Source of the DNA: Oceanobacillus sp. HTM 045
GTDB lineage: Bacteria; Pseudomonadota; Alphaproteobacteria; Rhodobacterales; Rhodobacteraceae
Assembly (NCBI GenBank): GCA_009733745.1
Contig: WNWL01000007.1
Span: 1 to 64,000, forward strand
DNA: 64,000 nucleotides
Direction: 5' to 3'
Position 1 is the first letter of the stretch. Each line of letters starts with the position of its first letter. The notes beneath the pieces were generated by a model. That model saw only the letters and a list, made by a program, of their open reading frames with translations. It did no database searches and was not told the origin of the DNA. The translations under genes and the position numbers were made by a program. Shown here one piece after another: positions 27,184-35,800 of this stretch.

Positions 27184-28485
27184 CTACCCGGCGGGTTTCT
27201 CCAGCACGAAGGCGAGGCCGGCGATCTCCTCGCCCATCTCCTTGCGGAGCGGGAAGGGCGCGGCGGCCCACCATTCGAGCCCGGCCTTCCCCGCCGCGCG
27301 GCGCAGGTAGGCTTCCGAATGGCCGTAGCGGGCGGAGGCGCGCAGGCGCACGCCCTCCCCCGCACCGTCTGTGTCTTCTGGCTCCAGTTCCACCGTCGCC
27401 GCGAAGAGGCCGCCGGGCGCGAGCGCGTGGGTCAGCGCCGCGAAGAGCGGCTCGACCCGGCCGACATAGATCAGCGTGTCGCAGCAGGCGGCGAGGTCGA
27501 GGCTCGCGGGCGGCAGCGCGGCTGTGTGGGCCGCAAGCTCGGCGCGGGCGAGCGCTTCGTAGCAGCCCCGCGCCTCGGCCCGGCGCAGCATCTCCGCCGA
27601 GAGGTCGACGCCGGTCAGGTGCCCGCAGGAGGCGCGGATCAGCGGGCCGAGCAGGCCGGTGCCGCAGCCGAGATCGACGGCGCGGTCGAAGTGCCGTCCC
27701 GGCGCGGCCTCGGCGAGAAGGTCGGCCAGCGCCTCCGGCCCGCGATAGCCCAGCCGGGCAAGCTGGGTGTCGAAGAAGGCGGCGAAATCGTCGAAATGGC
27801 TGCTGACATAGGCGTCCGGCGCGTGGGCCGGCTGCTCGCCCTTCAGCGCCGCGAGGTGGAATACGTGGGACGGGTCCGCCGCCCCCTCCGCCTCCATCAG
27901 CTCGATGGCGCGCTCGACCCGGCCGAGCCGGTGCAGCACGCGGGCATACCAGACCGGCGCGACGCCCGGCGGCAGGCCGCCGCCCTGCACGCAGCGCTCG
28001 AAGGCGTCCGCCGCCTCCTCCAGCCGGTCGAGCATGGCGAGCGTGATGCCGAGATTGTGGTTCACCTCCGGATGGTCCGGGGCCAGCAGGCGCGCGCGTT
28101 CGAGGCAGTCGAGGCTCGCCTCCACGTCGCCCGCGGCGCGGCGCAGCGTGCCGAGATTGCAGAGCGCGTCGGCGTGGAACGGGTCGGCCTGCAGCGCCGC
28201 CTCGTAGGCCGCGAGCGCGTCGGTCTCCTGCCCCGAGGCGCGGAGCACGTTGCCGAGGTTGTTCCAGAGCGCGGGGTCATCGGGCGCGAGCGCGGTGGCC
28301 CTGCGCAGGCGGGCTGCGGCCCGTGCGGCGTCGCCCTTCTGGTAGGCGATCACCCCGGCGAGGCCGATGGCCTGCGGCTGGTCGGGCGCGGCGGCGAGGA
28401 TGCGGGCGACTAGCTTCTCCGCCTCGCCGACCCGCCCGCGCCCGAGCTGCGTGGCGGCCTTCCCGAGCATGTTCGCGATCTTCAC
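27184..28485 (-). CDS. TPR-methyltransferase fusion protein, paralogue 2
   Basis: The 433-residue protein repeats the architecture of its neighbour: TPR units over about 220 residues (LWNNLGNVLRASGQETDALAAYEAAL) and a methyltransferase domain with AVDLGCGTGLLGPLI and GVDLSAEM. Key stretches align closely, including the YVSSHFDDFAAFFD connector and the SARYGHSEAYLRRAA tail, so a tandem duplication followed by divergence is likely. I set the start at GTG 28485, which has AGGGGGCG upstream. The in-frame ATG at 28545 would add a proline-rich, poorly conserved leader. Confidence 0.82.
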   Translation of the reverse strand: MKIANMLGKAATQLGRGRVGEAEKLVARILAAAPDQPQAIGLAGVIAYQKGDAARAAARLRRATALAPDDPALWNNLGNVLRASGQETDALAAYEAALQADPFHADALCNLGTLRRAAGDVEASLDCLERARLLAPDHPEVNHNLGITLAMLDRLEEAADAFERCVQGGGLPPGVAPVWYARVLHRLGRVERAIELMEAEGAADPSHVFHLAALKGEQPAHAPDAYVSSHFDDFAAFFDTQLARLGYRGPEALADLLAEAAPGRHFDRAVDLGCGTGLLGPLIRASCGHLTGVDLSAEMLRRAEARGCYEALARAELAAHTAALPPASLDLAACCDTLIYVGRVEPLFAALTHALAPGGLFAATVELEPEDTDGAGEGVRLRASARYGHSEAYLRRAAGKAGLEWWAAAPFPLRKEMGEEIAGLAFVLEKPAG

Positions 28486-28756
28486 CCGGCGCCCCCTGCC
28501 TTCTCCGTCGCCGGGGACTATCGGCGGCGGCGGGCCGGGAGGCAAGGTAGGGCTTGCGGTCGTTCGTGGTCAGCGCGAAGGGACACGTCCGGCCCTGGTC
28601 GGGCGTGGTGCCCCGCATCTTCTGCTTGATTTATGACAGCACCCCTCCGACCCACCGATCCCCTTGCAGCGTTGCAAAACGCCCGGCCCCCGGGAGGGCC
28701 GGCCGTGGCCCGCGCTAGCCGTGCGTGCTACAGCAGATCGACGCTCCTAAATTAAT

Positions 28757-29575
28757 CTACCCCTTCGCGAATGTCAGGATCAGCGCGGGCATGTCGAACT
28801 CGACCGCGCCATCCGGCGTGACGAAGGGCGCCAGTTGATCCGCCGCAGCGCGGAGCAGGCGTTCGAACTGGTCGTGGTCGAGCAGGCCGCCCAGGGTCCA
28901 GGCGCAGGCGCGCTCTGTAGAGACGAGGTCCGCGACCGAGGCGAAGCGGACTGTGCCGGTGCGCGCTTCCACCCGCGCCCTGCCGATCCCCGCCGCCTCC
29001 GCGATTTCCAGCAGGAGCCGCTCCTGCCCGAGCACGAAGGGCGCGCGGAAAGCGTCGCCGGTCTCTCGGCCGAACAGCAGGTCGAGCAGCGCGGCGAAGC
29101 GGCCGTAGCCGGGCGAGGCGTCCACGTCGCCGCATACCGCGGCAGCCACCCGCCCGCCCGGGCGGGCGACGCGGCGCATCTCGCGGAGCGCGGCGGGGCG
29201 GTCCTCGAAGAACATCATCGCGAACTGGCTGACCACTGCGTCGAAACTTCTGTCGGCGAAGGGCAGCGCCTCGGCCCGGCCCGGCACCCAGTCGACCGGC
29301 TCGGGGCGCGTGGCGGCGACGGCAAGCATCTCCGGGTTGGGGTCGAGGCCGGTGACGGCGCCGCCCTCCCCCACCAGCCGCGCCGCCGCGCGGGTCAGCG
29401 CGCCGGTGCCGCAGCCTACGTCGAGCACCTGCATGCCGGGGCCGACCCCGGCGATTTCGGCGACCACCGGTCCCCATTGCGCGAAGAGCGCGGGCACGAA
29501 GCGGCTCTCGTAGACCTCTGCGGGGGATAAGGCGGGCGCGGTGATGGGTGCTGGGCTCGGTGCGGTGTTGGGCAT
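28757..29575 (-). CDS. SAM-dependent methyltransferase (UbiE-like class)
   Basis: The 272-residue protein has motif I VLDVGCGTGALTRAAA, acidic GLDPNPEML, and the post-motif FDAVVSQFAMMFFEDR. This is a generic class I methyltransferase related to quinone and sterol methyltransferases. The substrate is unknown. It is the last backbone gene before the integrated element and is read away from it. Confidence 0.85.
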   Translation of the reverse strand: MPNTAPSPAPITAPALSPAEVYESRFVPALFAQWGPVVAEIAGVGPGMQVLDVGCGTGALTRAAARLVGEGGAVTGLDPNPEMLAVAATRPEPVDWVPGRAEALPFADRSFDAVVSQFAMMFFEDRPAALREMRRVARPGGRVAAAVCGDVDASPGYGRFAALLDLLFGRETGDAFRAPFVLGQERLLLEIAEAAGIGRARVEARTGTVRFASVADLVSTERACAWTLGGLLDHDQFERLLRAAADQLAPFVTPDGAVEFDMPALILTFAKG

Positions 29576-29712
29576 GGGTCCGGTCCTGTTCGCGGATCTG
29601 AGCAGTCCACGCGATCATGCGGCGGCGCCCGCCGGGCGGCCATGACCCGGCGTCCGGAATGCATTGCAGCGAATCCGCAGCTTGCTGTCGGAAAATCATG
29701 CGATGGGGCTGG

Positions 29713-29730
29713 ATGGTGCAGCTAGAGAGA
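29713..29730 (+). repeat. Left attachment site candidate
   Basis: ATGGTGCAGCTAGAGAGA matches the tRNA-Thr 3' end at 54028-54045 (ATGGTGCTGCCGGAGAGA) at 15 of 18 positions, including the first seven. The GC-rich host sequence stops here. Confidence 0.65.
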
Positions 29731-29830
29731 GAAAGTTGGAACTTTCTCTTCGCCACTCTAGAAGAGTGGGAGCACCTTCTCCGCGCTGTCGATGCTCATA
29801 ACACCGTAACTCAGGATAACAATCCGAGGT
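29728..29830. other. Candidate transfer origin (oriT) region
   Basis: Two strong inverted repeats lie just upstream of mobC: AGAGAAAGTT/AACTTTCTCT (29728-29749) and CCACTCT/AGAGTGG (29753-29769). An AT-richer stretch leading to the mobC start follows. In mobilizable elements, oriT usually lies directly upstream of the relaxosome genes. The nick site cannot be read from sequence. Confidence 0.4.
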
Positions 29831-29836
29831 GCGGTC

Positions 29837-30262
29837 ATGAGCATTTCGGAACGTGATTTCAACGCGGTAGCAGCCGCCAATCCCAAAAAGAAGCCGCGCG
29901 AGGCTCCGTTCTCGCTCCGCCTGTCCTTTGACGAAAAGGCACTTTTGCGCGCCGCAGCAAACGGCGTGCCTCTTGGCGCGTATATCAAGGCGAAGCTCTT
30001 CGATGAGCCTCTAGAGAAGGTACGCCGCCGCAACACCAACCCTGTCAAAGATCATGAAGCCTTGGGCCGCGTTCTCGGTGCGCTCGGCAAATCCCGCCTG
30101 TCTCAGAACCTGAACCAGATCGCGCGCGCTGCGAACATGGGCGCTTTGCCCGTGTCGCCGGAACTCGAAGACGAACTCCGCCAGGCCTGCGCAGATGTCG
30201 AAGCCCTGCGCAAAGAATTGCTGCGGGCGCTTGGCAGCCTCTCCGATGGAGGCCCGTCATGA
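29837..30262 (+). CDS. mobC: MobC-like relaxosome protein
   Basis: The 141-residue protein has the mobilization-protein pattern: a basic N-terminus, FSLRLSFDEKALLRAAANGVPLGAYIKAKLF (ribbon-helix-helix-like DNA binding, about 29-58), and a helical LGRVLGALGKSRLSQNLNQIARAANMG segment typical of MobC. It would bind oriT and open the DNA for the relaxase. Its stop overlaps the start of the relaxase gene (ATGA), showing translational coupling. Confidence 0.85.
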   Translation: MSISERDFNAVAAANPKKKPREAPFSLRLSFDEKALLRAAANGVPLGAYIKAKLFDEPLEKVRRRNTNPVKDHEALGRVLGALGKSRLSQNLNQIARAANMGALPVSPELEDELRQACADVEALRKELLRALGSLSDGGPS

Positions 30263-31623
30263 TCTTGAAAGGCAACCAACGCGGCAACGCAGCCAACCTG
30301 GCGACACATCTGATGAATACCCAAGACAACGAACACGTCGAGCTTCATGAGCTGCGCGGCTTCATGAACGAAGATGATCTGCATGAGGCGCTTAAAGAAG
30401 CCGAAGCGATTGCCAAGGGCACACGCTGTCAGCAGCATCTTTTCTCCCTCAGTCTCAGCCCGCCGCAAGATGCCCATGTCGATGTAGCCACATTCGAAAC
30501 CGCCATCGAAATGGCGGAACTGAAGCTTGGTCTCAGCGGCCAGCCGCGCGCGGTCGTCTTCCATGAGAAGGAAGGCAGACGCCACGCCCATGCGGTCTGG
30601 TCACGGATCGATACCGACACGATGACCGCGCGGCAGCTATCCTTCACGAAACGTAGGCTCATGGATGTCTCGCAAGAGCTATACCTGCGCCACGGTTGGG
30701 ATATGCCGAAGGGGATGCTGGATCGCGCGGCCAAGAATCCGCTCACCTTCACCCGCGATGAATGGCAACAAGCCCAGCGAACAAAGCAAGACCCGAAGAT
30801 CATCAAAGCGCTCTTCAAGGATTGCTGGGAGCGCTCGGACTCTGTCGATGCTCTCAAAGCCGCCTTGGAAGCTCGCGGCTACTATCTGGCGCAAGGGGAT
30901 CGGCGCGGCGTTGTTGCAGTGGACTATCGCGGCGAAGCCTATGCCTTGTCCCGTTGGTCGGGGGTGAAGTCCAAGGACGTTACCGCCCGTTTCAAGGGCG
31001 CGGATGCTTTGCCGTCCGTCGAAGACCAGCGTCAGAAGATCGCCGGACTGGTTGCGGACAATCTTCGTGACCACAAGAAGCAACTCGAAGAGGGCTACAA
31101 GCGTCTCCGCCCGACGCTGGAGCTGCGCCGCACTCAGATGGTCGAGCGTCATAAGATCGAACGAAACGGCCTGGCCGAACTCCACAAGAGCCGCGAAGCC
31201 AGAGAAGCCGCAGCGCGTGCAGCGCGGCTTCCGCAGAAGGGTTTCGGCAAGTTGTGGAGCCGCCTAACAGGCAAATATTCCGAGTTGAAAGCGCAGAACG
31301 AACACGATGCTTGGCAGGCTTTGCGCCGCGATCAGGCGGAGCGCGATAAGATAATCGCCAAGCAACTAGATGAGCGCCAACGACTGCAAGAGGCCATCAG
31401 AAAGCAGCGCGAAGAACGCTTGCAGGAACTCGTCGCCGTTCGTCAACAAATTGCAAACTATATGCTCATGAAGCAAGGCAAGAATCCAACCCTCATGCCC
31501 AAGGACGCAGCGGCGGTTCAAGGCAGGAAGGTCGATACCCTACAGAAAACCCGAGAAGAGCGCGAAAAGAAAGGGCGCGAGCGAACCCGCACGCGGGATC
31601 GTGGCCCTGGCTTTGAGCGCTAA
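30259..31623 (+). CDS. Relaxase/mobilization nuclease
   Basis: The 454-residue protein has a relaxase domain in the first 150 residues. It includes the metal-binding histidine cluster at His102, His109 and His111 (FHEKEGRRHAHAVWSRID), and the conserved MILKGNQRG and HLMNTQDNEHV segments of an alphaproteobacterial relaxase group. No tyrosine occurs before about residue 143, so the usual N-terminal nucleophile is missing. The C-terminal half is a long charged coiled coil (about 270-450). It would nick oriT and lead the DNA to the coupling ATPase at 50202. Confidence 0.85.
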   Translation: MILKGNQRGNAANLATHLMNTQDNEHVELHELRGFMNEDDLHEALKEAEAIAKGTRCQQHLFSLSLSPPQDAHVDVATFETAIEMAELKLGLSGQPRAVVFHEKEGRRHAHAVWSRIDTDTMTARQLSFTKRRLMDVSQELYLRHGWDMPKGMLDRAAKNPLTFTRDEWQQAQRTKQDPKIIKALFKDCWERSDSVDALKAALEARGYYLAQGDRRGVVAVDYRGEAYALSRWSGVKSKDVTARFKGADALPSVEDQRQKIAGLVADNLRDHKKQLEEGYKRLRPTLELRRTQMVERHKIERNGLAELHKSREAREAAARAARLPQKGFGKLWSRLTGKYSELKAQNEHDAWQALRRDQAERDKIIAKQLDERQRLQEAIRKQREERLQELVAVRQQIANYMLMKQGKNPTLMPKDAAAVQGRKVDTLQKTREEREKKGRERTRTRDRGPGFER

Positions 31624-31643
31624 AGCGAAGAAAGGAGAAAGCT

Positions 31644-31862
31644 ATGCGACACATATTGATGTTGGGTCTTGATGAAGCCCACGCTGTCCAGCTTGATGAA
31701 CTCCGTCAGCATTTCCATCTGGCGGCAGATGACATGGTGCGGCTCGCCATTCGGCTGACCCATGCTCGTCACAAGCAAAAACCCGATGTGCTGGTGCCGG
31801 AATTCAAGCCGAGTGCGAAACGCGACGACTGGCTTGACGACGAAGATCATAGACCAGAATAG
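31644..31862 (+). CDS. Small hypothetical protein of the mobilization region
   Basis: The 72-residue protein starts behind GAAAGGAGAAAGCT, 20 bp after the relaxase gene, and is probably co-transcribed with it. It is predicted soluble: LDELRQHFHLAADDMVRLAIRLTHARH looks helical and could be a ribbon-helix-helix variant. The C-terminus is acidic. No family is recognised. Confidence 0.6.
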   Translation: MRHILMLGLDEAHAVQLDELRQHFHLAADDMVRLAIRLTHARHKQKPDVLVPEFKPSAKRDDWLDDEDHRPE

Positions 31863-31885
31863 CGCCGCCCTGATTGGGCGGCGCT
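31861..31885. terminator. Hairpin between convergent genes
   Basis: AGCGCCGCCC (31861-31870) and GGGCGGCGCT (31876-31885) form a perfect 10-bp stem with loop TGATT. It overlaps the stop of the upstream gene. Confidence 0.65.
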
Positions 31886-31894
31886 AGCGCTGGT

Positions 31895-32263
31895 TTACCA
31901 CCAAGCGTAATAGAAGACGGTATCACCATCGGCGATGGCTTCACGCGCCTTGGCGATGAAGGCCAGATCATCTTCGGACTCCGATCCATCGGATGCGCCG
32001 AAGAAGAAGCCTTCTGTCGGAGGCAGGTTCCCAGCCTTGATGTCGGCTTCCAGCCTTGCCAGATCGGCTTCGGTCAAGGTGACGGGCGTGCAGTTGAAAT
32101 TCTGCTGCTTGCCGCCCTTCTCGAAGTAGAGCGTTTTCATCCAGCCGTGGAGATTGGGATGCTTGCGCCAGTAGTGCAGCTCTCCCACATCCTGACCGGG
32201 CTTGAAATCGACCTCGCGCTCAAAGCTCTCATCTGAAATCATCGCATACATATCTAGTCCCAT
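31895..32263 (-). CDS. Hypothetical plasmid/phage-type protein (ELHYWRKHPNLHGWM family)
   Basis: The 122-residue protein starts MGLDMYAM behind GAAAGGAAAAAGCT and contains ELHYWRKHPNLHGWMKTLYFEKGG, a pattern common in uncharacterised proteins of plasmids and phages. The C-terminal half is acidic (DGSESEDDLAF). No function is known. The start at 32263 is preferred over 32284 because of the ribosome binding site. Confidence 0.7.
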   Translation of the reverse strand: MGLDMYAMISDESFEREVDFKPGQDVGELHYWRKHPNLHGWMKTLYFEKGGKQQNFNCTPVTLTEADLARLEADIKAGNLPPTEGFFFGASDGSESEDDLAFIAKAREAIADGDTVFYYAWW

Positions 32264-32605
32264 AGCTTTTTCCTTTCGTTTCATGGGTTTCGTCCTGATG
32301 GACGCTTTCCGAAACGGCAGGGGCGAAAACGCAGGCGCTCATGGGCAACACGGGCGGCGAAGCCGCTGGTGCGGGCAGCCCATTGATCGGCAAGTCGGTC
32401 ATGCCAGGGTTAGCGGCAAATCTGTTGGAAGGACGAAGCCGGAACGAAAGGCAAGAAGACTTGGGATGCTGGAGTCTGCGATGAGGCAGAGGCGATGGCT
32501 GCGGGGGCGATGTTCCCAAGAATGATGTGGATGGGGCGGCGACAGGGCTTCGCCTGAGCGCGGTCACAGTGCTACGATGGCATCCAAGAGCAGGAAGGAC
32601 GATGC
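32264..32605. other. Non-coding gap with short hairpins
   Basis: No convincing gene is seen. The stretch holds GCGGCgaaGCCGC (32354-32366) followed by GGGCAGCCC and TGATCGG, a combination that recurs in other gaps of this element. Weak promoters for the flanking divergent genes must also lie here. Confidence 0.4.
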
Positions 32606-32869
32606 ATGACGAACAATATGTCGGGGCGCTACGAGTGGCATCACAAGATATTGGAAGAAGAATTCGGGACGATTATTGAATGTCTCGGTGAAAAAGGCGC
32701 GTCGGTCATCGATATCGCGCTGACCCACAAGGGCGTGCGGATATGCGAGCTCTGCGATGGCTATTACGGCACAACGCTTTCAAAAGACCAACTCGACCGT
32801 TTCATTGCCGAGTTGCAGGCACTTTCTGATAACCTTGCAAAAGTGGAGCCTTCGGACGAAGGCTCCTGA
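32606..32869 (+). CDS. Small hypothetical protein
   Basis: The 87-residue protein has the segments HHKILEEEFGTIIECLGEKG, GVRICELCDGYYGTTLSKDQLDRFIAELQALSD and an acidic end. Two cysteines (in RICELCDG) could bind a metal or form a disulfide. No family is recognised. It ends convergent with the next gene. Confidence 0.55.
   Translation: MTNNMSGRYEWHHKILEEEFGTIIECLGEKGASVIDIALTHKGVRICELCDGYYGTTLSKDQLDRFIAELQALSDNLAKVEPSDEGS
32845..32866. terminator. Hairpin overlapping a stop codon
   Basis: GGAGCCTTC (32845-32853) pairs with GAAGGCTCC (32858-32866). It lies in the 3' end of the plus-strand gene, facing a convergent gene that ends 7 bp away. Confidence 0.55.
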
Positions 32870-32872
32870 ATT

Positions 32873-33322
32873 CTACAGTAGATCGAACATATCGCCTTGC
32901 TCGGGCGCGGCCTTTTCTTCCGATGGAAGAAAGATGCTGGCAGGACCGATGAGGACGCAATCCAGCTTACCCCATTTCACGCTCATGCCGTGATAGAAGC
33001 CTTCTGGCCGTCCACGGGCAGCAGCGCTGAGGCGAGCGTTTTCGTGGTAGGTAATCGTAGCCCCGTCGAAAAACTTACGCTCTATAATGCGGTAAGCTTG
33101 CACCGCGCGGTGGTTGCCGATGGACGCGCCGCCGACCGATACCCAAAGGGCATTTTGCCATTTGAAGGGTGAGCGGACGCGGCCCTCGGCGATCTTATCG
33201 GTGCTGTAGGAGGCGCTGATATCGCCTTCTCCGATCTGGCGGTCTCGCGTGTGGCACCATCTGCCGGACGCAAGACGGGCAGGATCAACGAAGAATTCCT
33301 GCAACTTGACGGGGGCGCTCAT
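32873..33322 (-). CDS. Hypothetical mobile-element protein
   Basis: The 149-residue soluble protein has no recognised domain. Conserved-looking stretches are RSPFKWQNALWVSVGGASIGNHRAVQAYRI and GFYHGMSVKWGKLDCVLIGPASIF. Its start overlaps the stop of the 78-residue gene upstream (ATGA), so the two are translationally coupled. Such pairs are frequent in alphaproteobacterial plasmids, where they sit among nuclease or antirestriction genes. Confidence 0.6.
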   Translation of the reverse strand: MSAPVKLQEFFVDPARLASGRWCHTRDRQIGEGDISASYSTDKIAEGRVRSPFKWQNALWVSVGGASIGNHRAVQAYRIIERKFFDGATITYHENARLSAAARGRPEGFYHGMSVKWGKLDCVLIGPASIFLPSEEKAAPEQGDMFDLL

Positions 33323-33555
33323 GAGCGCCCCGCGTCGTTTGCTGCGTCGGGTGCATCTTCCAGCGGCAGGCGCAGGACGATGCGGCCATTGATCGGACAG
33401 GTCTCAAGCTGGAGCGTGTAGCCCCGCTCATCTTTATGCTTCCATGCGGCTCCGACCTTGTTCCAATAGGCCTTGTCGCCTTTCTGGGTGATGTGCCACG
33501 CCAGATAGTCGGGCGCATTCAGGGGCAGGTTCTGGTTGGTTTTTTCGCGTGCCAT
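33319..33555 (-). CDS. Small hypothetical mobile-element protein
   Basis: The 78-residue protein starts MAREKTNQN behind AAGGAGAAACATC and contains PDYLAWHITQKGDKAYWNKVGAAWKHKDERGYTLQLE, a motif common to small uncharacterised plasmid proteins. It is coupled to the following gene by a 4-bp overlap. No function is known. Confidence 0.65.
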   Translation of the reverse strand: MAREKTNQNLPLNAPDYLAWHITQKGDKAYWNKVGAAWKHKDERGYTLQLETCPINGRIVLRLPLEDAPDAANDAGRS

Positions 33556-34088
33556 GATGTTTCTCCTTTGCTTGTCGTTGGCTTGCTAACGCCCTCCCGA
33601 TAGGCCGAAGCAAAGGATCGGCTTTCATGTTCAACACGGATTTTTGGAGCGGGCAGGACATTGAAGGGCGAGCCGCTTCGGCCAGGGATTAAGGGCTCTC
33701 TGGGGCAAGCCAGCGATGAGCAAAGGAACTCAAAGCAGCACTGATATCGAGAAAAGCGGCCAGCCTGACGCCTATGCGGTGACGGACGAAACGGACGTGC
33801 GCCTGTACCCAGATTGATGATTGTGCCTCTGGAACACGCCGCCGCTCTTGGATGCACGGGAGCGGACAAACGCTGTTGCCAGACCTCTTCCAAAATCCCG
33901 ATCAATCCCGCCAGCACTGCAGGGATCACCGCATCAAACGGATAGCGAAGCGCCATCTGCGCATCCGCCTGTTTGTAGGATCAAGTTCACCTCCCGAACC
34001 ATCAGGCCTTCCATGGGCCGATGATGGTTGTGCGGGGCCGAAAGGCCCTGAAAGGTTCGGGGCCTCCTTGAAGCAAAAGGAGGATGAG
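33556..34088. other. Gap of 533 bp without a supported gene
   Basis: Short open frames exist on both strands but lack ribosome binding sites and coding character. The region contains GGGGCCgaaaGGCCC-type hairpins near 34036-34050 and the promoter region of the small minus-strand operon. It may be a decayed gene. Confidence 0.4.
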
Positions 34089-34268
34089 ATGACACTCGTC
34101 TCACGTTTTGAAGCGGCATCCCACAGCACGGCAGAATTGCACGGCCTCTTGACCGAGTCTTTCAACGCCTTCGCAGCCGCCCCGCGCGGATCGCAACAGC
34201 GCCGCGACGCGCTCCAATCGATGTGTAACATCGAAAACGAGTTGGCGACACGCGCACCAGGTCTCTAA
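34089..34268 (+). CDS. Small hypothetical protein
   Basis: The 59-residue protein starts behind AAAAGGAGG, an excellent ribosome binding site, and is predicted helical (FEAASHSTAELHGLLTESFNAFA, RDALQSMCNIENELATRA). A terminator-like hairpin follows 8 bp after the stop. No family is recognised. The strong signals at both ends support it as a real gene. Confidence 0.6.
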   Translation: MTLVSRFEAASHSTAELHGLLTESFNAFAAAPRGSQQRRDALQSMCNIENELATRAPGL

Positions 34269-34276
34269 CCGACCAG

Positions 34277-34306
34277 CGGTCAGCCGTCAGGCTGGCCGTC
34301 TCATTT
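34277..34306 (+). terminator. Terminator after the 59-residue gene
   Basis: CGGTCAGCC (34277-34285) pairs with GGCTGGCCG (34290-34298) with one G:T pair and loop GTCA, followed by TCTCATTTT. Confidence 0.7.
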
Positions 34307-34314
34307 TAGGAAAT

Positions 34315-34623
34315 TTACTGTCCTTGCGCTAACACTGGCGCATTCGGCTCATCGATCTTCTCTTTAGGCAGCTCTCTATTCGCCGACTGCCTTTGATCCG
34401 AAATGCGTTGCGCCTTTGATACGCCGCTGGCAAACCCAAAAGCGCCGCCAATCGAACTTAGCAAGCCAGCTGCTGGAAGAATATCACCTATATCTACGCT
34501 ATTCCCGGAGCTATTGCTTATGATTCCTAAGCCAATTGCTGTTAACGCACCAATTGCCGCGCCTTTTGAGGTTCCTGCTGCCGCGTGCCATGCTGGACTG
34601 ATGTTGTTTTCGTTTTTAACCAT
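34315..34623 (-). CDS. Small glycine-rich hydrophobic protein
   Basis: The 102-residue protein is rich in Gly, Ala and Ser with two hydrophobic stretches (GAAIGALTAIGLGIIS and ILPAAGLLSSIGGAFGFASG). They could cross or disturb a membrane, as in small holin-like or toxin proteins, but no family is recognised. It lies in an AT-rich pocket (34.3-35.7 kb) unlike the rest of the element, suggesting a separate origin. ATG 34623 lacks a strong ribosome binding site. Confidence 0.5.
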   Translation of the reverse strand: MVKNENNISPAWHAAAGTSKGAAIGALTAIGLGIISNSSGNSVDIGDILPAAGLLSSIGGAFGFASGVSKAQRISDQRQSANRELPKEKIDEPNAPVLAQGQ

Positions 34624-34718
34624 AATTTTCTCACTATCTAATTACTATTAATTTGTAAATTGTATAGAGCATTTTGTATATTACGTCAAATTCTAGAGCA
34701 CGATGATCCGTGTTTGAC

Positions 34719-34985
34719 CTAAAGGTAATTCTCCAAAGGTACGGATCGCAAAGGGGTCTCACCATTGTCCGCAAAAAACTTAACACATTGCATGAAATCG
34801 CCGCCTTCCCCAAGAATATCTTGCTCGCATATCAGGAGTGCGGATGTATCTTGCTGAGAGTTCTTAAACTCTATGACAAGGCAGCCAGGCTCGTCGATAT
34901 GAGTTTGCGACTTTCTAAATCCATCACCCGAAAGCTGTTCAAAGACCTTTGTAATATCATCTTGATTTAATATACGCTTACTCAT
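34719..34985 (-). CDS. Small hypothetical protein
   Basis: The 88-residue protein starts MSKRILNQDDITKVFEQL behind GATGAGGTTAAGA. It appears alpha/beta (CLVIEFKNSQQDTSALLICEQD) and soluble. No family is recognised. Its AT-rich composition matches the neighbouring genes at 34315 and 35149, suggesting that they arrived together. Confidence 0.55.
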   Translation of the reverse strand: MSKRILNQDDITKVFEQLSGDGFRKSQTHIDEPGCLVIEFKNSQQDTSALLICEQDILGEGGDFMQCVKFFADNGETPLRSVPLENYL

Positions 34986-35148
34986 TCTTAACCTCATCCA
35001 AATAAAGAATATTACATTTTCATAAATAATAAAGTACGTCAAGATTAACGCTTTCTTACGTATCTATTTTACATACCTTCTATTATTTCTTGAAAAGATA
35101 GTCGGAGATGTCTAAGGTGGATCGATTACATAAAGATGAGGTTTTAAA

Positions 35149-35643
35149 ATGGATACAGCATTATTACAGCAAGGCAACAAAGATAAGATTGTTTCACCGT
35201 CGGAAATTGATTACGACAAACCACCCTTTGCTATGAATAAAGAGGCATGGGAGTTATTCAGAAGTAAGCTAAAAGAAAAATTTTCAGACGTAATGCACCC
35301 CGATGAAGAGCATGGCCAGTATCCTGATGGATATTATTGGAGGGATGGCACGTCACTGCCCTCTTATGTCGGATATGCTGTGGCTCGCGATAATCCTGCT
35401 TATGATATGCATATTAGAGGCGCTAATTTGTATTTTAGCGGGAAAGACTCTACGAAGTTGAATTCACATTCCGTTGATAGCAGTGCTTATTACCTGCCGT
35501 TGAGGGAGTTATTCTTAAAGTATCAGGGTGGAGTTCCGGATAATCTGAGAGATAAAACATCTACCTACAGCCTAACTGTTTGGAAGGCGGCTCGAAAGGC
35601 AAAGTTGATTGAGGATGTTGCGCCACTAACGTCTGCGCTTTAA
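35149..35643 (+). CDS. Hypothetical protein of the AT-rich pocket
   Basis: The 164-residue soluble protein has no recognised domain. Features are KEAWELFRSKLKEKFSDVMHPDEEH, DGYYWRDGTSLPSYVGYAVARDNPAYDMHIRG, and ALTSTYSLTVWKAARKAKLI-like helices at the end. It is AT-rich and divergent from the 88-residue gene. A strong terminator lies 108 bp downstream. Confidence 0.55.
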   Translation: MDTALLQQGNKDKIVSPSEIDYDKPPFAMNKEAWELFRSKLKEKFSDVMHPDEEHGQYPDGYYWRDGTSLPSYVGYAVARDNPAYDMHIRGANLYFSGKDSTKLNSHSVDSSAYYLPLRELFLKYQGGVPDNLRDKTSTYSLTVWKAARKAKLIEDVAPLTSAL

Positions 35644-35751
35644 CTAAAAAGAGAGCTAAGATTCAAGCTGTAAGCTTTGTTTTTTGCTCGCCGTCCAATG
35701 CGGTTGATTGTCTAAATTAGCGCCATGCCTTTTCGTTGGAATACAGAAAGT

Positions 35752-35783
35752 GTGGCTGGCCTGATGGCCAGCCACAAATTTTT
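35752..35783 (+). terminator. Intrinsic terminator
   Basis: GTGGCTGGCC (35752-35761) pairs with GGCCAGCCAC (35766-35775) across TGAT and is followed by AAATTTTT. It serves the plus-strand gene and perhaps also the convergent TIR gene. Confidence 0.8.
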
Positions 35784-35800
35784 CTGGATGTGGAGCCCTC

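Noticed and set aside
29753-29805. A tRNA-like structure at the left border
   Set aside because: Only the 18-bp tail resembles tRNA-Thr; the next arms do not form a proper T loop, so inverted repeats of an oriT fit better.
33519-33956. A 145-codon minus-strand gene
   Set aside because: It overlaps the better-supported 78-residue gene in another frame and has no recognisable domain or start signal.
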